A stretch of 64,000 bases of DNA from Phanerochaete sordida. Its lineage: Eukaryota > Basidiomycota > Agaricomycetes > Polyporales > Phanerochaetaceae. Of this stretch, positions 53,728-64,000 are shown piece after piece. The notes under the pieces are model-generated. The model made no database searches. It had not been told where the DNA came from and saw only the letters and a list, made by a program, of their open reading frames with translations. A program made the position numbers and the translations under genes. Numbering within the stretch: the stretch's first letter is position 1; each line of letters begins with the position of its first letter. Location of the stretch: positions 33,245 through 97,244 of the forward strand of contig BPQB01000109.1 in the NCBI GenBank assembly GCA_019973155.2, in the 5' to 3' direction.

Positions 53728-56318
53728 ATGCCGCTGAGAGGCACGAATCATTCGCCCCTGGCGGGCGACGAGGCCCCATACTTCACAACGCTCCAGGCAC
53801 TCGATGACTGGGCGTCCACACCGAAGGCAAAGCTCACTGGCTGTGTGCCTTATACGCCCAGATCGGACCTGCAGGGCACCTCCGGACAACGCGGAAAGCT
53901 GCTGGTAAGCTTTAAGACATGCTGGAAGCTCAGAGTACACTATTGACGTCATCTGTAGGTCTGCCATGACTACAAGGTCTCACAAGCATTCTTCGTAGCC
54001 TTTTGCGCTATTGACCAGCGTCGATATACAGGGAGGTTACACCGAGAAGCCTGATGCATTGGCTTACACCTTCAACTTTTGGTCGTACTGCGACGCGTTC
54101 ATCTAGTAACAGTTCCGCTTAACTCGCTTATCTATCGGCAGCTGACCCTCCCCAGCTTCGCTCACCACAGGATCACAGTCCCTCCCTCGGGATGGATCAA
54201 CGCCGCGCACCGCCAAGGCGTCAAGATGCTCGGCACCTTGTAAGCCTCCGCTGGCACCCACGGTAGACATCACCTCATCTTCGCGCAGGATCTTCGAGCA
54301 CGCGGAAAGCGAGCCCGACTGCCTGCGGCTCATCGTCGGGCGCCTGCCGCAGTCCAAGTCGGGGCCAGCCCACCCGAACGCGGCGTTCTCGCTGCCTGCG
54401 TCGCCGCACTACGCACGCCTCCTCGCGGATCTTGCGCACCAGCGCGGCTTTGACGGCTGGCTGCTCAACTTCGAGGTGCCCTTCCGCGGCGCCGTCGAAC
54501 AGGCGCGCGCGCTCACGCTCTGGATTGGCTTTCTTGAGCGGGAGCTCAAGCGTGCAGTCGGCGACCACGCTGAAGTGGTATGGTAAGGACGCGGTAACGC
54601 ATTACCGACGAACATGATGCTGACGGCGCCCCGTAGGTACGATAGTGTTATCATCAATGGCCAGCTACGGTGGCAGGACCGGCTCAACGCCTTCAACCTC
54701 CCGTTTTTCATGCCTTCGACATCATTCTTCACCAACTATACCGTATGTGTGTGCATCTTATACATTGCCCCGAAAGTTCATACTCCCGTAGTGGGGGCCT
54801 CAACTTCCATCGCTCATGGCCCAATATCTCACGTCACTCGACCCCGCGCACCACGCCAAAGCACTCCGTGACATCTTTGTCGGCATTGACGTCTGGGGGC
54901 GTGGCCAGCATGGCGGCGGCAAGCTCGCATGTTACAAGGCCCTCGCACATATCGACCCACGTTTCCTCGGGCTCAGCGCTGCGATATTCGGGCCCGGCTG
55001 GACGTGGGAGAGCGAACAGGACAAGCCCGGCTGGTCCTGGGACGCGTGGTGGGAGCTCGAGCGCACACTCTGGGTCGGGCTCGGCGACGGCGCCGATGCA
55101 CCCGCCATAGAGGGCACACCCAGCGACGCGCAGTGCGCGCACGGCCCCTTCCAGCCGATCAAGGACTTCTTCGACGTCAGTCCACCACCAAACCCCGCGC
55201 GTATCCCGCTCGCAACGAGCTTCTCGCCCGGCGTCGGGCGCGCGTGGTTCGTCGAGGGCCGGCGCGTCTTCAGCGCCGCGGGCGCGGGCTGGACAGACGT
55301 CGACAAGACATGCACGCTCGGCGACCTGCTCTGGCCGCGCCCCGCGGTCGCGTGGCACGACACCCCCACGGCCGGCGCGCCGCCGCGTGCGGTCCCTGCG
55401 CTGACGATGGACGACGCGTGGCTCGGCGGGAGCGCCGTCGCGCTCACGCTCACGCTCCCCGGCTCGGACGCGGACGACGCGGCGTTCCGCTGCGTGTGGG
55501 CGCCCGTGCAGTCGCTCGCGCTTACGCCGGGCGTGCCGTACGTCGCGGTGCTCGTGTACCGCGAGGCGTTCCCCGACGGCGCGGAGGGCGACGTCGGGCT
55601 CCTCGCGAAGCCGCTCGACGCGCAGGCCGGCGAGCTCGATATCGACATCACGCCCCTCGGCGCGCTCTGCGGCGACCTCGCAAACGGCTGGCGGCGGCTC
55701 GCGGTGCGGCTGCTGCTTCCTGCACCGCCCGAGTTTGAAACGGCGCCGAAAGACGTCGCGCTTGCACTTGGTCTCGTGCTCGGCGTCGCTGTCGAGGTCC
55801 CGGCCTTGGCACTTTCGCTCACGCTCACGCTCGGCGCGCTGTCCGCATACCCCGAAACGCTGCCCTCCGCCATCGAAGCCAAGCCGAAGCTCATTTGGGC
55901 AGACTTCGCACATGCGCCTCCTCCAGGCGCGTCAGGACCTGCGGCGCGTCTGTCAGGCGTGTTGACCTGGGAGACGGGCGAGCATGCACCGCCGCTAGCC
56001 AACATTCGTCTCACCGGCCCCGAGGACCCGACGCCGGCATGGCCGCCTGCGGTGCGTGCGCCGCAGTATGCGTATTGCAACGTCTACGTGATCGCGCACC
56101 AGGGCGACGGCGTCGGGCTCAGGCCAGAAGATGCGACGTTCATAGGCACGACAGGCCTCGGCGGGCGCGCAAACCGTTTCTACGTCGATCCCGCGTGCCT
56201 TCCGCGGGAGCTCGACAATGCTCAAGAAGTGCGATTCTACATACAAGGGGTTACCGAGCGCGGGGCAGTGTTGCCGTGGGAGGACTGTGTCTGGGTTGAC
56301 GTCTCCGCTCAAACTTGA
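53728..56318 (+). CDS. ENGASE: Endo-beta-N-acetylglucosaminidase, glycoside hydrolase family 85
   Basis: The ATG at 53728 opens MPLRGTNHSPLAGDEAPYFT. A GTAAGC donor at 53905 leads to an 18-nt exon (53959-53976, VCHDYK), then GGYTEKPDALAYTFNFWSYC from 54032, and YFAHHRITVPPSGWINAAHR and QGVKMLGTLIFEHAES after further introns. The active-site block reads RGFDGWLLNFEVPF, with the catalytic Glu and its assisting Asn (N-x-E). Then come AEVVWYDSVIINGQLRWQDR, STSFFTNYTW and DIFVGIDVWGRGQHGGGKLA, all GH85 signatures. A large beta-rich C-terminal part follows to the stop at 56316-56318. GH85 cuts the chitobiose core of N-glycans, in the cytosol when no signal peptide is present; none is seen here, so it probably is the cytosolic free-glycan type. 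Its 3' end faces that of the AAA+ gene. Confidence 0.9.
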
Positions 56319-56510
56319 CAGTCACGAACGAGGCGTTCCTGTTACGGGGGATACTTTGGAACTTGTACTATAGGGTAACAGCGCGTTGCGCAAGGATATT
56401 ACATGTGTGGTATTATGCCAACAGGAGAGGGACACGAACGAAGGAAATAATGTAAGCGATACATTCGGCACACAGAAGACATCAGCATAGGCTGGTGGTA
56501 CAACGAGAGC

Positions 56511-59500
56511 TTAGCCCCCGTACGGCGATTCCATATCGTCGAGGCCCACTTCGTCCACGTATCTCTCGACAGTCTCGCGCAGCTCCCGGATGAGCGGCGC
56601 ACGGTCCCATTCCGAACGGTGCTTCCACACCAGCGCGAGGCATGCGGCGCGGAGCTGCTCCAGCTCTTCCACGTTCAGCGGCTCGGTCCTGTCGCGCAAG
56701 TCAGCCTGCAACTGGGCCAGCTCATCCGCGTTGACGACAAAGTCGGGGAGAGGAGTGGGTGTCCGCTCGATGACGACCATCGGCTCGGGCTGTGGTTCCG
56801 GTACGGGCGTGCGTGGAGCTTCGTCCACGGCCATTCCGTTTTCTGACGCAGGTGGCGCTTCTTCAGTTGCTGTGCGCGACAGAGGCTCGGCACCGTCGAG
56901 CAGGCCATTGATCGCAGGAGCTGGTATCGGAGGTGTTGCGGACGGCGCACGCACTGGAGAAGGCTGGGCGGGCAGTTCCGACGGAGCCTGAGGTGGCGTC
57001 GTCGACATCAGGTATGTCCTCTGCTCGGTTTCCGGCGACATGGGGTTGAGCAGCGCGGGGTCGAACCCGGCAGGACCCTTCTGGGCTGCCAGAGCAGCCT
57101 CGTCTTGGCCTTCAGGAACGGTATGCGGGACGTCTCCGTTCGTATGTGGCGCCTGCGGAGTGGATGGAGCCGGGCCCGCATCTTGAGGAACCTGGTCAGC
57201 GAATCGCACAGCGTACGGCCGTGCGGGCGCGCCATCTGGTCCAAGGATGACCGGTTCCTGGCCATCGACCTCAGCACTGGAGACTCTCGACCGCTTCGCT
57301 GCATGCGCTTCGTCTGCGGGCTCCTCTTCCGAGGGCTCCGCATCGCCTGCAGAGCGCGCGCGCTTCAGCCTGCGCTCGAGCTTGAGCGGGTCGGTGATGG
57401 AGATCTCGAGCTGCTGGCCGGTGTGCCGGGCGCTCCTCCGCACAGGCTGGTTCTGAGCATCGTTTTGCGCCTGCTCGCTCGCCTTCTCCTTCTCCCTGTT
57501 TCTCCGATACTCCTCGCGCCGCTTGCCTTCACGGGTCGCCATCCGCTGGCACTCGAGGCGGAAATTCGCGTCGAAGTCCTGGATGCTGACCTCCGCCGCC
57601 GTGAGCATCGCCTGGGCCCTGAACAGCCGCTCGGGATCCTCGTTGGCACGGACGTTGGCGTTGTGGACAATCTTGCGCACGTCGTCTAGGAAGTCGTCGG
57701 GGGTCAGGTACTTGTCCCTGTACAGGTCCACGTGCATGCGCTCCAGGTCGACGTCGAACAACATAGGCTGGATCATGATCTGCTCTTGGACGAGCATCTC
57801 GCTGACACCAGTCTCGACGACAGCGTCGGCAGCAGGCATCGGCTGATCGACATCGGCGACAGGCTCTAGCCGCTGCTCCTCTGCAACAATATCCACGACA
57901 TCGCCATTAGGACTTCGCCGTACGTCGAGGGTAGTAGTCACTGTCTCAACATGATGCACAGGCGCTGCTGCAGCCTCGTGTTGTTGCTGCTGTTGGTCAA
58001 AGTCCACACCGTACTCTTCCTGAGATGACATGAGACTCCATAGACGACGGACAGGTAGACAGGCATAGACTTACCGAGGCGCGCTTAGTGAAGCGCTTGA
58101 ACTTGCGCTTGAGCTCCTGGAGAATAGGGCCCAGACGGTACTTGAGAAGGGTCATCGTCCGTGCATCCGCGTCTTGCTGCATTGCAAGTTCGGCAGGAGT
58201 GGGCTGACGAGGCTCCAGAGGTGGCGCTACTGGCAGCTCCTCCAGCACACGCTTCTTGCGCTTGATGCCATCCGGGAAGTGGTTCGGCGGCCGTGAGATG
58301 TCCTTGACGAGCTTCTCGAAGAACTCCGCTCGCTGCTCAGCGCTGGGCTTCGTCAATGCCACGCGGTTGTCCCGGGTTGGGCCAAACCACGCCTTGACGT
58401 CCCTCGGCAGCGCAGCGAACGGGCCATCGACCACGGCGAGCAACAGAACTGGATCTGTCGGGGCCAGGCTGTCGAGCATCGCCCGTACCGTCGTCCTCGA
58501 CGTCTCGGAGACGGCTGCACACCAGCTCGTGAGAGAAGGGATGTACACCACCGACGGCTGATGTCGTTTTGCTTCGACGAAGAGTTGTACAATCGCAGCT
58601 TCGGTGGTCTGTACGAGAACATGTCAGATCGCGTTACGGCTGGCATTTTACTTATACATACCCTTGTAGAATCGCTCAACAAATTGCCGAGGTCGAGGCT
58701 TTGGACATGGTGGCCCTCCAGATGATGAAGAGCAGCAGCCGCGACATATGCCTGCCCCATCCCCGACGGACCATATAGAACGACGCGCGGCCGGTATACT
58801 CGTAGAGTCTCCATCGCTGCAGACCACTATCAGCTTAGGGTTCAGTGTACGACGTAGCATACGCACATTGCAGCATGAGCTCACGCTCAAGTGCGTGTTC
58901 CGGAGTGTCCTCATCCTCATACTCGGCTTCTTCCAATGCTGTTCGCTTTTTGCCGACGGGAAGCACGTCGTTGATGACGGTCTTTATTCTGTCCAGCGCG
59001 TTCCTGAGGAGCGGCACGAGCTGCTCAGGCAAAGGAGAGGCAGTTGGCGCCGTAGCTCTTGCAGACGACGGCACAAGCTCTGAATGCGGCCTGTGAGATG
59101 CTGTTTGGACACCATAAAGTGACCGCACGTACTCTTGATCGAGATCATGAAGTCCCTAAGCTCAACATTGATCGTCTCCGGCTGGAGCAACAGGCGATCT
59201 TGGGATTTGTAAATCTGCGGGTAGCGCCTCTGGACCGCATTCAGCGCTGCCTCAGTGCACAACGCCTGCACATACATGAGCCCAAACGTCACTATCGAAG
59301 CGACATGAGGAAGACTCACCCTGAGATCGGCGCCGCCGTAGCCCTTCGTGAGCTTCGCGAGACCCTTGGCGTTCTCCTCGCCCTTCTTGTCCTCCCACCC
59401 AGCCCACTTCCGCGTCATGATCCGGATGATGCGCTCGCGTGCGTCGGCGCCGGGCAGCGGGAAGTAGAACTCGCGGTCGAAACGTCCGGGGCGCCGCAGT

Positions 59501-61420
59501 GCAGGATCGATCGCGTCTGGCCTGTTCGTCGCGCCGATGACAACAACTTGACCACGCCCGTCCATGCCGTCCATGAGGGCGAGCAGCGTCGAGACAATCG
59601 AAGCATGGATCTGATCCTGCTTCGAGGAGCGCACGGGTGCGAGGCCGTCGATCTCATCGAAGAATATGATACTTGGTTGCGAGTTCCTGGCTTCCTCGAA
59701 GAGCAGCCGGAGTTGGCGCTCAGCTTCACCGACCCATTTCGACAAGCAATCTGCGCCCTTGCGCATGAAGAATGCTAGCATACAGTCAGTAAAGAACATC
59801 GGAATGACAAAGACTATATGCGTACATATATTCTTGCCATTCGATCGACAGCTCGCTGCTAGTGCGCGCGCAAGCAATGTTTTGCCCGTGCCAGGAGGCC
59901 CATGGAAGAGTACACCTCGAGGAGGAGTGACGTTGAATCGTTGGAACACTTCAGGGTAAAGCAGAGGCAACAGAGTCATTTCCTTCAGAGCATTGATGTC
60001 TATCTCGAGATTAAGGATCAAGGTGTATTGTCGCGCATATATCCACGACTTACGATCGTCCAAGCCACCGACTTCGTCGAATGTTACATTTTGGTTAACG
60101 CCAAGGGGATCTGCATCCGCAAGGGCTAGGGATGCGGTCAGTGGCATATCGCGCGTGACAACAGTCAACAGTCAGTGCGCACCTGCGTCCCCAATCTTGC
60201 CCATGTTCGAAGGACCGCCAGCCGCTGCTGCTAGATCTCCCGGCAGCAAGCCTCCAGCCCCCGCACTCCCTGCAAACATACCGCCACCGGCGCCGCCCAT
60301 GCCCAAGTTCTTCCTTGACGAGCGTGCTGGGAAATCGGAGTCCTGGTTCTGATGAGCCAACGCAAGAGCGGCACGCAGCAATACGTACCGAGTCGTCTCC
60401 GCCACCCATCCACCTGCTCAGCTCTGCGCCTGTCGCACTCCAGCCGGGTGCCTTGCTCCGATTGTACTTCCCAGCCTTGTTATTTCGCTGCTTAGGTGGC
60501 GGTGCTCGCATCTCCTCGATGGGTGGCAGAATGGCATAGTTGACCTTGGCGCGTTGCCGGAAAGAGTAAGGCTTCCCGTCGTTTTCTTGCTCTTCTGCCT
60601 CCGCCTCGCCTTCCGCGTCCGCGTCGCCGGCTGCGTCGAGGTCATCGAGTGCGTCGTCTGGACCTTCTTCCACAACCGAGCCAGCCGCCGAGCCAGCAGA
60701 ACTAGTCGCGGATCCTTCATCCTCGTAGTTGCCATCCTGCTCGTCTTGACGAGCATTCACGCGGGTGCGACGCGAGCTCTGTCGCGTTGGCTGCTGCTTC
60801 TGCTGCTTGCGTTTCGCCTTCGTGCGTCCTGCTCTGCCGTTCGTCTGCGGCGCAGAAGGGCGTTGGCCAGAGCGCAGGATGCGCCCGCGCGGCGCCCGGT
60901 CCTCGTCGCTCGAGATGATGAAACCGTTTATGCTGCCGCGTTTCTTGCGTGTGCGCAGGCTGTAGCGCATGCCGTCCTCGTCGTCCTCGTCGTCCTCGGC
61001 CTTGAGGGCGCCGCCGTCGTCCTTGGCGTGCGGGCCGTCGATGAAGTCGATGGGATCGCCCTCGCCGTCTTCCTGTTGGTCCTCGGCGTCGGTGGATTCC
61101 CTGTAGTCCTTCGCAGCGACCTTGCGACCGCGCGAGGTCTTGGTGTACACAGGCTGGGGTTCCTCCTCCTCCTCTTCCTCTGGCGCGTCCTGCTCGTCGA
61201 CGTCCATGGATGCGTTGCTCATGTGGTACTCTGAGCCGGAGGCGTTCGAGCTCCCCCTCTGTCGTGCGGAGCTGCGAGTGGCGGGCATGGCGGGCAGTTT
61301 CAGGATCACTGGTGGGTTGTGGGGGTGGGGCTCTGGGGCGGGAGATGGGGAGACAAAGTTAAAGTTGAAGGAACCTGGTTGGCCGTAGTTTGGTATGAGC
61401 AGCTTGTCGCTGGGGTTCAT
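56511..61420 (-). CDS. YTA7: Yta7/Abo1/ATAD2-type AAA+ ATPase with bromodomain
   Basis: The start at 61420 reads MNPSDKLLIPNYGQPGSFNF; a long acidic Ser-rich N-terminus with basic patches follows to about 60500. AAA1 starts NVTFDEVGGLDDRK and has Walker A GPPGTGKTLLARALAASC (about 59900-59850), Walker B PSIIFFDEIDGLAPVRSSKQ, sensor ATNRPDAIDPALRRPGRFDR and GYGGADLRALCTEAALNAVQ. AAA2 is degenerate: VVLYGPSGMGQAYVAAAALH lacks the Walker A Lys, as in the family. A bromodomain-like region near 57790-57560 reads LYRDKYLTPDDFLDDVRKIV and ANVRANEDPERLFRAQAML. The family forms hexamers that bind and exchange histone H3-H4 in chromatin. The stop is at 56511. Introns near 60400-60190, 60040, 59830, 59300 and 58830-58640 join the blocks; boundaries are approximate. 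Domain order and residues are normal. Confidence 0.9.
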
Positions 61421-62496
61421 TGAACAAGACAAAGGGCGAGGACGCAAGAACCTGGCGAGTTCCTGCTACACCCCCACGCCCTGCACAAGACCTCCTCTTC
61501 GAGATGGGATGCGAGATTCGAGTCTGAGGTCACTCCGCGAAGCAAGCCCGGGATGACTATTGTGTCTGTCTGTCGTGGCTGGCGGGGAAGAAGGGACGGT
61601 CCACGGCGGTGGCAGCAAGGAAAGCCTGTGAGATGGCTTGCGGGCGTTGTTGGATGTGAGAGACGACGGTGTACGTCAAAGACGACGAGCACGGTGTATT
61701 CGTAGGAGTTGAAGTCGCCGTGCTCGAACTCGAGAGTGGAGGAAGGCTGTTTGTCCTTATTTGGGCAAGCCACGTGGGCGGGCTTTATCGACCCACTCCG
61801 ACGCTGCCTGCTGTCGAATCGACAACATTCGGCTGCGTTTTACGGATTCTGTCCCGCGAAGATGTCTGCGAAGGTGATATGCCGGGGAGCAAGATGCGGA
61901 GGACGTCGTGCAGGGTGCATGGCATGGGCAGATTCGGACGGCGAGCGCAGAAAACGGGAAGGTTCCGAGCGACGAACGCAGTCGACGCAAGCAGATGGTG
62001 GTGCGAAAACAAGCTGCGAAACGCACTTCAAAAACACGAAGTTCCACGGCCCTCGTCGCTGTTTAGACTCTGTCCCAGCCGCCGCGCGGGTGCCGGAAGG
62101 GGAGTGCGGCAACGGCCGAAGCGCGGGCATGACGCGTGCTGGGCAGCTGCCCGATTGCGCGACCTACAAACATGACTCTGTCCCCCAGCCACACCAGCTC
62201 TCTGCCAGTCATCGTCTCTGTGCCCGTGCCCTCTTGTGGCGTCGTGCGCGCGCGTTCCATCACAAGACCTCCGTCCGCCTGCATACAGCTGGTTCTCGTA
62301 TCTACCGCGGCGACTGACATTCGTTCCTCGCTCTCGCACGCGCACTGAGCTCTGCACACATGCTCTCTCGATCCCACCGTCCGCCCGGCACCTCTCCCGC
62401 TCGTCTCTCTCCCCGCCGACCTTCGCTCCCCCGGCTGCCTTGTCGCTCCTGCGCGGCGAGAATGCGGCCGTAGCGAGAGCTGGAGAAGCAAGCAAA
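61421..62496. other. Intergenic stretch between the AAA+ gene and the tandem repeat array
   Basis: It holds the promoter of the minus-strand AAA+ gene. Frames of up to about 200 residues on both strands overlap each other and show no recognisable domain. I see no supportable gene. Confidence 0.4.
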
Positions 62497-64000
62497 GTGA
62501 GTAAACTACCATCTCTGCACTGGAAATGCGCTGACTTGCCTCGATGTAGACCCTCCCGCCGCCCGCCGACGCCTTGGCTCGACGAACCCGATCCCGCGCC
62601 CGCCGCCGGACTCGCCGCTCTGGACATCTCGTGGGCATCGCCCAGTTCGCGGGAAGTCGAAATCCGTGGTCGAAAAATTGGGCGTAGCACGGCCGTAGTG
62701 ACAGCTAGAGAAGCAAACGAGGTGAGTAAACTACGATCTCTGCACTGGAAATGCGCTGACTTACCTCGGCGCAGACGTCCCTGCCTCCGACGCCTTGACT
62801 CGACACAATCAATCGCGCGGGGCCCAGACACCCGCCGCGTGCCGTCGAGCTCGCTACACAGCGCGTCTCGCCTGCGTCGACCGGTTCGCGGGAAGTCGAA
62901 ATCCGTGGTCGGAATTGCCGCTCTCGCGCGTGCCGTGGGCATGAGCATCGCCGCCGGGAGCGCGTTGGACGGAGGGCGAACCGCGCGGACGAAGAAGCGG
63001 GCGCGCGCTGTCGGAGCAGACGTGAGTAAATTAACACGCTCATCGTCGAAATGCGCTGACTCGCCTCGAAGTGGACGGAGACCTTCTGCGCCACGCGACC
63101 GAAGACCGACGAACGCGAGCTCGAGCAGCCGCGCGCGCCCCTCTGAGCCCTCAAAGTCGTCCCTGGCGGCGCTCGGCGGCCGGTCCGCGGGAACTCGAAA
63201 TCCGCGGTCGAAAATTTGGGCTCGCGCGCCGCTCGCGGGACGAATAGCGTCCGCGCCGTGAACTTGAACCCCGCCGCGGGAGCGCGTTGGACGGAGGGCG
63301 AAGCGCGCTGACGGAGCAGACGTGAGTAAATGAACGCGTGCGCCGTCGAAATGCGCTGACTTGCCTCGGAGCAGATCTCGACAGCGCGGGCGACGCTCGA
63401 CGGCCGGTCCGCGGGAAGTTCAAATCCGCGGTCGGATTTTCTGGCCTCGTGCGCGGCTTGCGGGACGACGAGCACGCATGCCGTGGGCGTGGGCGGAATT
63501 TGCTGTCGAAGGAGCGGGCGGGGCTTGGCCGCGCTGGCAGACGCAAGAACGACCTTGGCCGTGTCGCGGGACGCCCGAACCCACGGTCGAAGTATCGCGC
63601 GCGGGCGGACGGCCGGTTCGCGGGAAGTCGAAATCCTCGGTCAGAATTGCCGCCCTCGCGCGTGCCGTGGACATGAGCATCGCCGCCTGAAGCTCGGAGG
63701 GCGAAGCGTGCTGACGAAGGAGCGGGCGCGCGCTGTCGGAGCAGACGTGAGTAATTGAACACGCTCGTCGTCGAAATGCGCTGACTCGCCTCGAAGTGGA
63801 CGGAGACCGACGAACGCGAGCCCGAGCAGCCGCGCGCGCCCCTCTGAACCCTCAAAGTCGTCCCTGGCGGCGTTCGGCGGCCGGTCCGCGGGAAGTCGAA
63901 ATCCGCGGTCGAATTTGCCGGCCTCGTGCGCGGCTGGCGGGACGACGAGCTCGCGTGTCGAGGACGCGTTGGGCGGAAGGCGAAATCCGCTGTCGAAGCA
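62497..64000 (+). repeat. Imperfect tandem array with intron-shaped cores, runs off the window
   Basis: Five related cores begin at 62497, 62722, 63022, 63322 and 63747. Each starts GTGAGTAA, has GAAATGCGCTGACT about 27 bases on, and ends in AG after CTCG; three are 53 and two are 50 bases long. Between them a second motif recurs, GCGGGAAGTCGAAATCC and variants, near 62652, 62889, 63188, 63408, 63618 and 63887, followed by related GC-rich sequence. Spacings of the cores are 225, 300, 300 and 425 bases. Frames are open on both strands because units are GC-rich and stop-poor, so no CDS is called. Orientation is given as plus because the cores look like introns on that strand. Confidence 0.75.

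Noticed and set aside
54834..56080. Antisense frames of 359 and 382 residues opposite the GH85 gene
   Set aside because: They are shadows of the high-GC GH85 coding frame, where third-position bias leaves other frames open. The plus frame carries all the family motifs.
62236..63261. Plus frame of 341 residues running through the tandem array as a gene
   Set aside because: It reads through three intron-shaped cores and its sequence follows the DNA repeat. Frames are open on both strands here, so openness is not evidence of coding.
1..64000. Prokaryotic features, CRISPR arrays, tRNA and rRNA genes
   Set aside because: No regular spacer-repeat array, no cloverleaf-like tRNA and no rRNA segments were recognised. 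Gene structure is eukaryotic throughout.

Overview
The window is nuclear DNA of a basidiomycete fungus, most likely a wood- or litter-decaying Agaricomycete (Polyporales-like). The basis is short introns of about 50-70 nt with GTRNGT donors in almost every gene, an AA9 lytic polysaccharide monooxygenase with a fungal CBM1 module, basidiomycete-type DUF6534 membrane proteins and F-box/leucine-rich proteins starting MHRAL, and high-GC coding exons. No rRNA, tRNA or CRISPR array was recognised. Exon borders were read by eye from splice signals and reading-frame continuity, so they are inferences; gene identities rest on motifs in the translations.

Layout. 1-6.8 kb: a tandem group of three DUF6534-type membrane protein genes (the first only its 3' end); a fourth relative lies at 25.1-27.1 kb. 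7.4-9.4 kb: a Ser/Pro-rich orphan. 9.7-10.9 kb (minus): an unrecognised protein. 11.2-13.2 kb: a complete small LTR element with two identical 197-bp LTRs and a 5-bp target duplication, coding for nothing recognisable. 13.5-24.2 kb (all plus): TCF25/Rqc1, a secreted AA9-CBM1 LPMO, an Hrp1-type two-RRM mRNA 3'-end factor, and a SAMHD1-type HD-domain dNTPase.

27.7-44.2 kb is the most unusual part. Two copies of one unrecognised multi-exon gene lie in inverted orientation about 8.3 kb apart. They are near identical (introns included) in their 5' parts and strongly diverged in their 3' parts. The diverged part keeps a P-D ... E-W-K signature suggestive of a PD-(D/E)XK nuclease-like fold. Between the arms lie a serine carboxypeptidase (minus) and replication factor C large subunit RFC1 (plus).

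44.6-48.0 kb (minus): two tandem F-box/LRR paralogues. 48.3-51.1 kb (minus): a nodulin-like MFS transporter, divergent from a p31comet-like gene at 51.4-53.2 kb. 53.7-56.3 kb: a GH85 endo-beta-N-acetylglucosaminidase, convergent with a Yta7/ATAD2-type AAA+ bromodomain gene at 56.5-61.4 kb (minus). From 62.5 kb to the window end lies a tandem array whose units each carry a 50-53 nt intron-shaped core.

Housekeeping functions (replication clamp loading, nucleosome handling, ribosome quality control, mRNA 3' processing, dNTP balance) are interleaved with lineage-specific families (DUF6534, F-box, the inverted orphan pair) and with mobile or repetitive DNA. There is no sign of a single co-regulated pathway cluster.
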